Origin: Heteroscillospira sp050943935
Lineage (GTDB): Bacteria > Bacillota > Clostridia > Oscillospirales > Oscillospiraceae
NCBI GenBank assembly: GCA_050943935.1
Contig: JBMNQC010000012.1
Location: 1 to 64,000 of the forward strand
DNA length: 64,000 nt
Reading direction: 5' to 3'
The notes under the pieces were generated by a model. The model made no database searches. It worked only from the letters and a program-made list of their open reading frames with translations, and was not told the DNA's origin. Every line of letters begins with the position of its first letter. The first letter of the stretch is position 1. A program made the translations under genes and the position numbers. This document shows positions 7,692 through 14,609 of this stretch, in pieces.

Positions 7692-8850
7692 CACAAAAGA
7701 AAAGACTGCCCTCTACACATCTGTTGGCGCAGATGAAAGGCAGTCCGTTCAAAACACTACTGATATTATACCCACTTCGGATGCGGAATTCAATGACCTA
7801 AATGAAAATTCTTCGGAAAGTCTTGAAGAAATGTATCGTCAAATGCAGCGAATGTCTCATCCCTACTATCTGCACACCGTATCTATGACGGAGTTGTATC
7901 AAACCTCTTACAAGAGTAGACCGCCGATTATCGACGGTTTGCTCTACAGCGGAGCATATATCCTTGCAGGCGCTCCCAAGATTGGCAAGTCCTTCTTGGT
8001 GGCACAAATCGCCTACCACGTCAGCACAGGAGAAAAGCTGTGGGAGTACGAAGTTCACAAAGGCTCTGTTCTCTACCTCGCCCTGGAGGACGATTACCAG
8101 CGAATCCAAAGCCGTATGTTTATGATGTACGGCGTAGAGGACAGCGATAGGCTCCATTTCGCAACGGTGGCAAATAAAATCGGCAACGGACTCGATGAGC
8201 AGCTTGATTTCTTTATCGGTGAGCACCCGGACACCAAGCTCATTATCATTGATACGATGCAGAAAATCCGTGAGGTCGGCGGAGAGGCATACAGCTATGC
8301 CAGCGATTATGAAATTATCGGCAGGCTCAAGCAATTCGCTGACAAGCATTGCATCTGTGTTCTCATCGTCCACCACACACGCAAACAGCCTGCGGGTGAT
8401 AGCTTTGAAATGATCTCCGGCACAACGGGCTTGCTCGGATGTGCCGACGGCTCTCTGCTGATGCAAAAGAAAAAGCGAACTGCATTGGAAGCTACCATCG
8501 ACGTGGTGGGACGTGACCAGCAAGACCAAATTCTCTATCTGAGCAAAGACTCCGAAACGCAAATATGGAATCTCGATAAGACAGAAACGGAGCTTCATAA
8601 AGAGCCACCCGATGCGGTGCTGGGTGCAGTGGCAAGGCTTGTATCGGAAGAACAGCGAGAATGGACAGGCTCGCCGTCCGAGCTTGCCGAGGTAGTCAAC
8701 ATCGGAATGGCAGCCAACGCCTTAACCAAGTATCTTAACGTCAAATGCGGCAGGCTGATGGACGAATACGGCATCAGCTATGAGAACAAAGCCAAGCACT
8801 CCGGGCGTAAGGTCACGCTGAAGTACACCGCCACGGAAGCCGCAGAATAA
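7681..8850 (+). CDS. RepA-like RecA-fold helicase/ATPase of the mobile element
   Basis: A protein of about 389 residues related to the hexameric replicative helicase RepA of RSF1010 and to similar AAA ATPases of mobile elements. Visible motifs are the Walker A variant GAPKIGKSFL (near residue 100), VLYLALEDDYQRIQSRM, the Walker B-like LIIIDTMQK, and VLIVHHTRKQ with the GTTGLLGCADG loop. A C-terminal winged-helix-like stretch (SPSELAEVVN onward) may bind DNA. The ATG at 7681 is chosen over 7675 because GGAGG lies nine bases before it. The gene overlaps the MobC-like gene. A role in replicating the excised circle is inferred. Confidence 0.8.
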   Translation: MVIDTKEKTALYTSVGADERQSVQNTTDIIPTSDAEFNDLNENSSESLEEMYRQMQRMSHPYYLHTVSMTELYQTSYKSRPPIIDGLLYSGAYILAGAPKIGKSFLVAQIAYHVSTGEKLWEYEVHKGSVLYLALEDDYQRIQSRMFMMYGVEDSDRLHFATVANKIGNGLDEQLDFFIGEHPDTKLIIIDTMQKIREVGGEAYSYASDYEIIGRLKQFADKHCICVLIVHHTRKQPAGDSFEMISGTTGLLGCADGSLLMQKKKRTALEATIDVVGRDQQDQILYLSKDSETQIWNLDKTETELHKEPPDAVLGAVARLVSEEQREWTGSPSELAEVVNIGMAANALTKYLNVKCGRLMDEYGISYENKAKHSGRKVTLKYTATEAAE

Positions 8851-8863
8851 CCAAAGTGCGACG

Positions 8864-8966
8864 GTTGCGACGGTCGCAACGATGAAAATGACACCACCAA
8901 TATAACCGTCGCTATCGTCGCCATCGTTGCGGAAGTGAAAAATGCCAACTTGGCACTTTTCACTTC
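8864..8966 (+). repeat. Palindromes downstream of the helicase gene, one matching the hairpin array
   Basis: GTTGCGA/TCGCAAC forms a 7-base hairpin at 8864-8880. CGCAACGATG (8875-8884) pairs with CATCGTTGCG (8922-8931) across a longer loop and competes with the first. At 8932-8966 is a palindrome with 17-base arms and one mismatch. Its central 31 bases belong to the same class as the array upstream of xis, closest to the member at 5877-5907. Confidence 0.8.
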
Positions 8967-8994
8967 TGAATCGAAACGAAAGAAAGGAAACGAT

Positions 8995-9363
8995 ATGCAA
9001 AACTTTAATGAAAAGCAGAATTTTATGATGAACGAGCTTTACGGTGCAATCCGAGATAAGAATTGGGAAAAGGTGTCAAGCCTAATCGTTCTTAATCTGG
9101 AGATTATAATCGATGCTCTGGGATTCGACCCCATCTGGTTCGGCGTCATGTTCACCGTTATGATGCTCATCTCCTATATGTCTCCTCCCTTTGCGTACGC
9201 AGCCTTCTTTGTGAAGGGCGCTGTGAAGAATCCGGACGAAATGCCGCTCGACCAGCTGTACTATGCGACATTCCCATTCCTGGCCGTATATTTCCTGGGA
9301 GTTTTGCTGCTCTGTTTGTTCCCGCAGTTCATCATGTATCTGCCGAATCTTATGTACAGCTAG
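8995..9363 (+). pseudogene. Chimeric ORF: mobile-element start fused to the C-terminus of a TRAP transporter large permease (DctM)
   Basis: The frame encodes 122 residues. The first 35 or so are polar (MQNFNEKQNFMM, GAIRDKNWEKV) and follow a GAAAGGAAA ribosome site typical of the element. From about residue 38 onward the sequence reads as the last portion of a DctM/SiaM-type TRAP large permease: IIDALGFDPIWFGVMF, then YMSPPFAYAAFFVKG and the final membrane helices. A full DctM has about 425 residues, so roughly three quarters are missing. It is most simply a deletion scar joining the mobile element to a former TRAP operon. The start codon and ribosome site are intact, so a short membrane protein may still be made. 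Confidence 0.7.
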
Positions 9364-9382
9364 ACGTTTTGTGGAGTTCATC

Positions 9383-10102
9383 ATGAAAAAGCTCAAGATT
9401 ATAGCATGCAAGGTAATGATGCGGGAGCTTTATTATCTTGCCTATAAATGTGAAAATATTGTTGACATCCTGTTTCTGAGACAGGGGCTGCACGATGAGC
9501 CTAAAAAATTAACGGAGTCCCTGCAGCGGGCTATTGACCAGATTGAGTCAGAGCCCGAGCCATATGATGCTATTTGTCTGGGATACGGTTTGTGCTCCAA
9601 TGGAATTGTCGGGATTACATCTCAACGCACTCCTATTATAGTTCCCCGTGCTCACGACTGCATATCGCTGCTCTTGGGCAGCAGGCAAAAATATGATGAA
9701 CTCTTCAAAAAATACAACGGCATTTACTGGTACTCTCCAGGGTGGCTGGAACACAACCGCAAGGGTATGCCTGGCCCTGACAGGCTGGACATTCTCCGTA
9801 GAAAATACACAGAGCAATACGATGATTATACCGCAGAGGCGCTTCTAGAAACTGAGCTTGAATGGATGCGCAGATATGGTTATGCGATTTTTGTTGATTG
9901 GGAGTATCTTGATAACGAAGAATATCGTGAGTATACAAAAAAATGCGCACAATTTTTAGACTGGAAATATATCTGCCAGCCGGGTTCACCAGCCTTGCTC
10001 GAACGTATGATTTGCGGCGAGTGGGACGATAAGGATTTTCTCATAGTCCCACCTGGAAAGCAGCTGCGTCCATCTTTTGACGATTTAATAATTAAGCTCT
10101 AG
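9383..10102 (+). CDS. DUF1638 family protein
   Basis: A soluble protein of 239 residues. It matches the DUF1638 pattern as I know it: an opening KLKIIACKVMMREL, DAICLGYGLCSNGIVGI, and PIIVPRAHDCISLLLGS, with conserved Cys and His residues that could bind metal. Members of this family are often found near corrinoid or methyltransferase genes, but the biochemical function is unknown to me. Here it follows a truncated TRAP permease by 19 bases, so it was probably the last gene of a TRAP transporter operon. Its codon use is A/T-richer than the flanking housekeeping genes. The start ATG has a weak GTGGAG site. Confidence 0.75.
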   Translation: MKKLKIIACKVMMRELYYLAYKCENIVDILFLRQGLHDEPKKLTESLQRAIDQIESEPEPYDAICLGYGLCSNGIVGITSQRTPIIVPRAHDCISLLLGSRQKYDELFKKYNGIYWYSPGWLEHNRKGMPGPDRLDILRRKYTEQYDDYTAEALLETELEWMRRYGYAIFVDWEYLDNEEYREYTKKCAQFLDWKYICQPGSPALLERMICGEWDDKDFLIVPPGKQLRPSFDDLIIKL

Positions 10103-10132
10103 ATTTTTTGCAGGAGTTTAATATCACAAAAA

Positions 10133-10167
10133 AGAGCCAACTGATTTCACTAAAATCAGTTGGCTCT
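10133..10167 (+). terminator. Hairpin terminator related to the one behind guaA
   Basis: AGAGCCAACTGATTT pairs perfectly with AAATCAGTTGGCTCT around five bases. It shares 14 of 15 arm bases with the hairpin at 4765-4811; the single difference is compensated on the other arm. Flanking A and T stretches allow termination in both directions. Confidence 0.7.
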
Positions 10168-10215
10168 GTGTTTATGGTGATTTTCAAATAGAGTTGCTTT
10201 TGGCGCAAGGCTTAC

Positions 10216-11295
10216 TCAGTCCAGCTTCAGATCGCCCTCGGCTATCCAGCCCAGCTTGCGGCAGAGCTCGCAGAATATCCAGGAGAGCACAGCGGGGAGC
10301 ACGAAGCAGATAAGTATGAGTCCGAGCCATTCAAAGGCGCCGGGGGTGATAGCCTGCGCGCCCATTTCCAGAGCTTTTTCTCCGGGGGCCAGCCAGCCTG
10401 TCCATACGCCTATCTGCCCGCACAGACCGCAGGTGCCCATACCGGAATTTATGGGTGCGCCGTTCATCTGCAGCTTGAACACACAGGTGGCTATAGGGCC
10501 AGTAATAGCGGAGGCCAGGGTGGGCGGAATCCAGATTCGCGGATTACGGACGATATTGGGCATCTGCAGCATGGAGGTGCCCAGCCCCTGGGAGACAAGA
10601 CCGCCCCAGCTGTTCTCTCTGAAGGACATTACGGCAAAGCCAACCATCTGAGCGCTGCAGCCCGCTACGGCGGCGCCGCCGGCCAGTCCTACCAGACCAA
10701 GTACAGAGCATATGGCGGCCGAGGATATGGGGAGAGTCAGAGCTATACCGACTATAACGGAAACCAGTATGCCCATCCAGAAAGGCTGCAGGTCGGTGGC
10801 CCACATGATGAGATCGCCGACCTTCATGGCGGCAACGCCTATGGGTGGCGCGATAAGCTTGGCCAGAGCCACGCCCACCAGAATGGTTACGCCGGGGGTG
10901 ACAAGTATATCTATTTTTGTCTCCTTGGAGACCATTTTGCCGCATTCCGCTGCCACAATAGCGATGATGAGCACAGCCAGAGGACCGCCGGCGCCGCCCT
11001 CGGCGTTTGCCGCCCAACCGACCGCGGCCATGGAAAACAGCACCATGGGGTCTGCTTTCAGAGCATAGCCTATGGCCACGGCCATAGCCGGACCTGATAC
11101 CGCCATCGCATAGCTGCCTATATCCACAAGGTATGCAATACCAATCTGCCGTCCAAGGGTTTTGATAATAGTGCCTATGAGCAGAGAACAGAAAAGTCCC
11201 TGTGCCATGGCGCCCAGAGCATCGATGCCATAGCGCTTGGCGGAGACCTCTATATTTTTCCGCCTCATGAATTCTTTGAAACCAGCCATCTTCAT
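10216..11295 (-). CDS. EIIC-like (PTS_EIIC_2 family) membrane protein, candidate niacin-related transporter
   Basis: A 359-residue protein with about nine or ten membrane helices and Gly/Ala-rich loops (GAGGPLAVLI, GLAGGAAVAGCSAQMVG, NSGMGTCGLCGQIGVW). It resembles stand-alone EIIC-type permeases annotated as PTS subunits, but no EIIA or EIIB domain or neighbour is present, so phosphotransfer coupling is doubtful. Directly upstream lies a long palindrome containing GTGTCAAGACAC, followed by the niacin repressor gene and pncB. The context suggests uptake of nicotinate, nicotinamide or a precursor. That substrate is inference only. The start shown has no strong ribosome site; an ATG two codons downstream is equally possible. 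Confidence 0.75.
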   Translation of the reverse strand: MKMAGFKEFMRRKNIEVSAKRYGIDALGAMAQGLFCSLLIGTIIKTLGRQIGIAYLVDIGSYAMAVSGPAMAVAIGYALKADPMVLFSMAAVGWAANAEGGAGGPLAVLIIAIVAAECGKMVSKETKIDILVTPGVTILVGVALAKLIAPPIGVAAMKVGDLIMWATDLQPFWMGILVSVIVGIALTLPISSAAICSVLGLVGLAGGAAVAGCSAQMVGFAVMSFRENSWGGLVSQGLGTSMLQMPNIVRNPRIWIPPTLASAITGPIATCVFKLQMNGAPINSGMGTCGLCGQIGVWTGWLAPGEKALEMGAQAITPGAFEWLGLILICFVLPAVLSWIFCELCRKLGWIAEGDLKLD

Positions 11296-11318
11296 CCAGC
11301 TTTCATCATAAATATAAA

Positions 11319-11356
11319 TTATGCCTTACAAGTGTCAAGACACCTGTAAGGCATAA
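11319..11356 (-). promoter_or_regulatory. Candidate NiaR operator upstream of the EIIC-like gene
   Basis: A palindrome with 18-base arms and one mismatch: TTATGCCTTACA pairs with TGTAAGGCATAA, and the centre is GTGTC-AA-GACAC. It lies 24 bases before the start of the EIIC-like gene and downstream of niaR. The TGTC..GACA centre agrees with the NiaR boxes I recall from Bacillus/Clostridium. It could also stop transcription from niaR. Confidence 0.6.
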
Positions 11357-11377
11357 TAAAGCATAATTCAGTATTTG

Positions 11378-11893
11378 TCAAGCGTTTTCCGTCAGAAGTA
11401 TACCGATTTTTGCCAGGTCATCCAGAACGCGCCGGTATGCGGCTTCATCAGGACATGCAAGATGGTGCAGATGTATGCCTCCTGTGAGCGCGGACAGAGG
11501 CGGGACCTCGGCTGACAGCTTTTCAAGAAATCTGTCCACATCATAGCGGCTTTGCAGCTGAAGCTGACCGGCGAGCTGACCATAGATAGGGTGCTCCACA
11601 ACCACGTCAAGTGCGGTGCAGCCGTTATCCACTATGGCGTAAAGCTCGCGGGAAGTATCCGCCAGACTGTGAAAGCAGGCAACGGTGCGCAGCAGCCCAC
11701 CGGAATTGCGGGACATAATGTAGCCTCTGGGCGTGGCGGATATATCCAGCCCGGACGCCCGAAGCAGCGCAATATCTCCAACAATAACCTGACGGCTGAC
11801 AGCGAAACGCCCGGCGAGATTCGTTGCGCTTACAGGAGCATCGGCCGCGTTAAGCAGAGTGTGAATCTCGTGTCTGCGTTGTTCAGCGGTCAT
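11378..11893 (-). CDS. niaR: NiaR-type niacin-responsive transcriptional repressor (HTH + 3H domain)
   Basis: A 171-residue protein. Residues 1-60 form an HTH_11 winged helix (RRHEIHTLLNAADAPVSATNLAGRFAVSRQVIVGDI). The remainder is a 3H domain, with VVEHPIYGQL, SRYDVDRFLEKL and GIHLHHL carrying the metal-binding histidines. NiaR (YrxA) represses NAD synthesis and niacin uptake genes when nicotinic acid is bound. It starts 13 bases after the pncB stop, so it is co-transcribed with pncB. A GAGGGGG site precedes the ATG. Confidence 0.9.
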   Translation of the reverse strand: MTAEQRRHEIHTLLNAADAPVSATNLAGRFAVSRQVIVGDIALLRASGLDISATPRGYIMSRNSGGLLRTVACFHSLADTSRELYAIVDNGCTALDVVVEHPIYGQLAGQLQLQSRYDVDRFLEKLSAEVPPLSALTGGIHLHHLACPDEAAYRRVLDDLAKIGILLTENA

Positions 11894-11906
11894 GCCTTAT
11901 TCCCCC

Positions 11907-13361
11907 TCAAGAGTTCTTCTCTTCCAGGAGCTGCAGTTTTATATCGTAGAGCTTCTGGGAGAGATCCACATAGTAGCTGTGCGGATTGTCAAAGCGTTTC
12001 ACTTCATCCCACAGGGTATCAAGCTGACTGCGGCAGTAGGCCTGTATTTCCGACAGAGACGGAGAGACATACACCTGCTCGCCGTTTTTAAATACCGGCA
12101 CCTGCAGTTCCTTTGCGGTGTAGTTATATACGGTCTTGCGCTTCCAGATAGCGTCAGGGTCGAATATCTCCAGATTACTGTTTTCGTCAAGCACCTCGTC
12201 ATGGAGGCAGATATAGTCGGCTATGGCCTTGCCGGTGTCCTTGCCGAACAGACGGTAGGTCTTTTTGAAGTGGGGATTGGTTATCTTCTCAACATTTTCG
12301 CTGACCTTAATTCTTGGGGTTACTGTGCCATTGCTGTCCTCAACGGCGGCCAGCTTATATACACCGCCGAAAACAGGCTCGCTCTTGGCGGTGATCATGC
12401 GCTCGCCAACACCGAAGGTATCTATGCAGGCGCCCTGGAGCAGCAGGTCGCGTATGATATACTCGTCCATGGAGTTGGATACAAATATCTTACACTCGGG
12501 CCAGCCGGCATCGTCCAGCATTTTTCTGGCCTTGCGGGTGAGGTAGGCCATGTCGCCGGAGTCCAGACGTATACCGCATTTGGTGATTCCCCTGGGCTTC
12601 AGCACCTCGTTGAACACGCGTATAGCATCGGGAATGCCGCTTTTAAGTGTATTGTAGGTGTCCACCAGCAGGGTGGCGTTGTCGGGATATATCTCGCAGT
12701 AGGTTTTAAAGGCCTCATACTGGGTGTCGAACATCTGCACCCAGGAGTGAGCCATGGTTCCGCCTGCGGGGACACCGTAGAGCTGATCGCTGATAGTGCA
12801 GGCCGTGCCGGCGCATCCGCCTATATAGGCCGCGCGTGCGCCGATGATGGCTCCGTCCGCGCCCTGGGCGCGGCGGGAACCAAATTCCAATACGGCTCTG
12901 CCCTGAGCCGCGCTGACTATACGGCTGGCCTTGGTGGCGATGAGGCTCTGATGGTTTATTGTCAGCAGCAGATAGGTTTCCAGCAGCTGGGCCTGAATGG
13001 CTGGAGCGCGCACGGTGAGTATGGGCTCCCGGGGGAATACGGGAGTGCCCTCTGGCACGGCCCAGATGTCGCCGGTAAATTTGAAGTTGGCCAGATAGTC
13101 CAGAAAGCCCTCGCTGAACATATTGCGGCTGCGCAGATAGTCGATATCCTCTTTGGAGAAGTGCAGATTGTTGATATAGTCGATAACCTGCTCCAGGCCT
13201 GCGGCGATGGCGTAGCCGCCGCCGTCGGGGACTCTGCGGTAGAAGAGGTCAAAATAAGTTATCCTGTCTGTGTAGCCGTAGTTGAAGTATCCGTTTCCCA
13301 TGGTCAGCTCATAAAAGTCGCAGAGCATGGTCAGATTTAACTTTTCGTTGCTGTTGGCCAA
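11907..13361 (-). CDS. pncB: Nicotinate phosphoribosyltransferase
   Basis: A 484-residue enzyme that makes nicotinate mononucleotide from nicotinate and PRPP, the first step of the Preiss-Handler NAD salvage route. Family landmarks are LTMLCDFYELTMGNGYF at the N-terminus, FDLFYRRVPDGGGYAIAAG, EFGSRRAQGADGA, GTMAHSWVQMF with the catalytic His, and IRLDSGDMAYL. The start is a TTG with AGGTGA six bases upstream. It is the first gene of a pncB-niaR unit. The promoter spacer carries an AGACACCT half-site that could bind NiaR. Confidence 0.93.
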   Translation of the reverse strand: MANSNEKLNLTMLCDFYELTMGNGYFNYGYTDRITYFDLFYRRVPDGGGYAIAAGLEQVIDYINNLHFSKEDIDYLRSRNMFSEGFLDYLANFKFTGDIWAVPEGTPVFPREPILTVRAPAIQAQLLETYLLLTINHQSLIATKASRIVSAAQGRAVLEFGSRRAQGADGAIIGARAAYIGGCAGTACTISDQLYGVPAGGTMAHSWVQMFDTQYEAFKTYCEIYPDNATLLVDTYNTLKSGIPDAIRVFNEVLKPRGITKCGIRLDSGDMAYLTRKARKMLDDAGWPECKIFVSNSMDEYIIRDLLLQGACIDTFGVGERMITAKSEPVFGGVYKLAAVEDSNGTVTPRIKVSENVEKITNPHFKKTYRLFGKDTGKAIADYICLHDEVLDENSNLEIFDPDAIWKRKTVYNYTAKELQVPVFKNGEQVYVSPSLSEIQAYCRSQLDTLWDEVKRFDNPHSYYVDLSQKLYDIKLQLLEEKNS

Positions 13362-13427
13362 TTTGTTTCACCTGTCCTTAAAGCTTATTTTACAGCAGAT
13401 GCCGTCTTTCGGGTGCGCTTGACAAGC

Positions 13428-13456
13428 ATTATACGCCATTGAAGGTGTCTTTGCAA
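13428..13456 (-). promoter_or_regulatory. Promoter of pncB-niaR
   Basis: Read on the minus strand, TTGCAA (13456-13451) and TATAAT (13433-13428) are 17 bases apart. The spacer contains AGACACCT, half of the palindrome seen before the EIIC-like gene. The neighbouring 13457-13633 holds the opposing promoter region of the HD gene (TATAAT near 13579); nothing else was recognised. Confidence 0.6.
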
Positions 13457-13633
13457 CTGTTTTGTCATAAGTCAAATTAATAACAAGATATCCGCAGTTA
13501 TCGAAAGCCATACACAAAACTCGCACGTGTTTAAAAAAAGTTCACAATTTGCTCATGATATTTTTTTTGACATCTGCTATAATGCCGCTGTTGCGCGTAT
13601 CCATACTTTGTTCACATAAGGAGAGGTTTGCCA

Positions 13634-14161
13634 ATGTCGGCTATGAAGAACATCGTAAATCAGAATTCATATCTCAGTTGCGTGGAAGACCTGCTGTCTA
13701 CCAGCCAGGTGACATCCATGAGACAGTGGCGCCATCATCTTTCTGTCACCACCTACGACCACTCTCTTTTTGTATCCTATGTGGCTTTCCGCCTGGCCCG
13801 GCGTCTGCGCTGCGATTACAGTATGGCGGCGCGCATGGGCCTGCTGCACGATCTGTTCCTGTACGACAGCCGTGACCGCTCCGCTTATTCCGGGCTGCAG
13901 TGCTTTGCCCATCCCGAGGCTGCGCTTACCAACGCGCGCGGCCTGGTGGATATGAGCGAGAAGGAGGAGAACATAATAGTTTCTCACATGTGGCCTCTGG
14001 CCAAGACCATGCCGCACTCCAAGGAGGCGCTGATAGTAAACCTGGCCGACAAGTTCTGCGCTACGCTGGAGGTATGTTTCCTTTCCAGAATGAAGCGTAT
14101 CCGCGGCTGGATACCGGACACCTCCGCGTTTCTCTCCATGCCCTGCGCCTGCAACGAATGA
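13634..14161 (+). CDS. HD-domain phosphohydrolase family protein
   Basis: A protein of 175 residues with an HD-type metal-binding layout: His in TTYDHSLFVSYVAFRLARRL, the HD pair in RMGLLHDLFLYD, His in CFAHPEAAL, and a later VNLADKFC. HD proteins hydrolyse phosphate esters of nucleotides and related compounds. This small family is common in gut Clostridia and has no assigned substrate that I know of. The ATG at 13634 has AAGGAGAGG just upstream. It is a single-gene unit ended by a hairpin at 14191. Confidence 0.75.
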   Translation: MSAMKNIVNQNSYLSCVEDLLSTSQVTSMRQWRHHLSVTTYDHSLFVSYVAFRLARRLRCDYSMAARMGLLHDLFLYDSRDRSAYSGLQCFAHPEAALTNARGLVDMSEKEENIIVSHMWPLAKTMPHSKEALIVNLADKFCATLEVCFLSRMKRIRGWIPDTSAFLSMPCACNE

Positions 14162-14190
14162 TTTCCCAAAATATATTAACATCATACGGA

Positions 14191-14226
14191 AGAGTATGTA
14201 TTCGTGATGAGTACATACTCTTTTTC
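14191..14226 (+). terminator. Terminator of the HD gene
   Basis: AGAGTATGTA pairs with TACATACTCT around an 11-base loop and is followed by TTTT. From here to 14460 I see only a 36-codon open frame (14264-14374) without a ribosome site, which I do not call as a gene. Confidence 0.75.
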
Positions 14227-14460
14227 TGTTTTTCTCTGTATTTTCCGGGACAAAGGCAGTATAATGACGGTGTCGCTGCACGGAAAACTGTTTGAGCTGC
14301 TTTCGAATATGGAGCTCAGCAAGGAACATCTCTCTTTGCAGACGAAAAACATACGCCCAAACGGATTTAAGTGATGAAAAAGGCGATTTGCAGTTCATGG
14401 AATTGCTGACTGAGAGGATATAAAATTGTTAGTTAAATCTGATTTTACACGAAATTGATA

Positions 14461-14583
14461 GCGTTAAGATGGCGTTAAGAAGAATCCAAATAAAGGAAAA
14501 AACCTTGCGCCGTTACAGCAGTAATGGTAACATAAACATTGCATGTCAAAAAATGGTGGGGGAATTTGTCATTTTTTGACATG
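14461..14583 (+). promoter_or_regulatory. Regulatory region of the Spo0A-like fusion gene
   Basis: GCGTTAAGA occurs twice at an 11-base period (14461-14469, 14472-14480), the spacing of OmpR/PhoB-type regulator sites. Further down, CATGTCAAAAAATG (14542-14555) and its exact complement at 14570-14583 form a 14-base inverted repeat, ending 11 bases before the AGAGGGGG ribosome site. Confidence 0.6.
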
Positions 14584-14609
14584 TGAAATGATAAGAGGGG
14601 GATTTATCA

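Larger units (their letters stand above)
4765..9100 (+). mobile_element. Integrated mobile element (probably a decayed mobilizable element) at the guaA 3' end
   Basis: This block is visibly richer in A/T and has different codon use from its neighbours. It carries, in order, an XRE repressor (minus), a hairpin array, an excisionase, a tyrosine integrase, a MobC-like relaxosome protein and a RepA-like helicase ATPase. The 3' end of guaA is a known integration hot spot for tyrosine-integrase elements. No relaxase and no obvious direct att repeat were found. The right end seems to have been lost, because the last element-type sequence runs into a TRAP permease fragment near 9100. Left and right limits are estimates. 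Confidence 0.75.

Noticed and set aside
11892..13340. 482-codon open frame antisense to pncB
   Set aside because: The sense strand encodes a complete PncB with all motifs; the antisense frame has no start signal or family pattern.
14264..14374. 36-codon open frame between the HD gene and the Spo0A-like gene
   Set aside because: It has no ribosome site, and its start overlaps a TATAAT-like sequence; there is not enough to call a gene.
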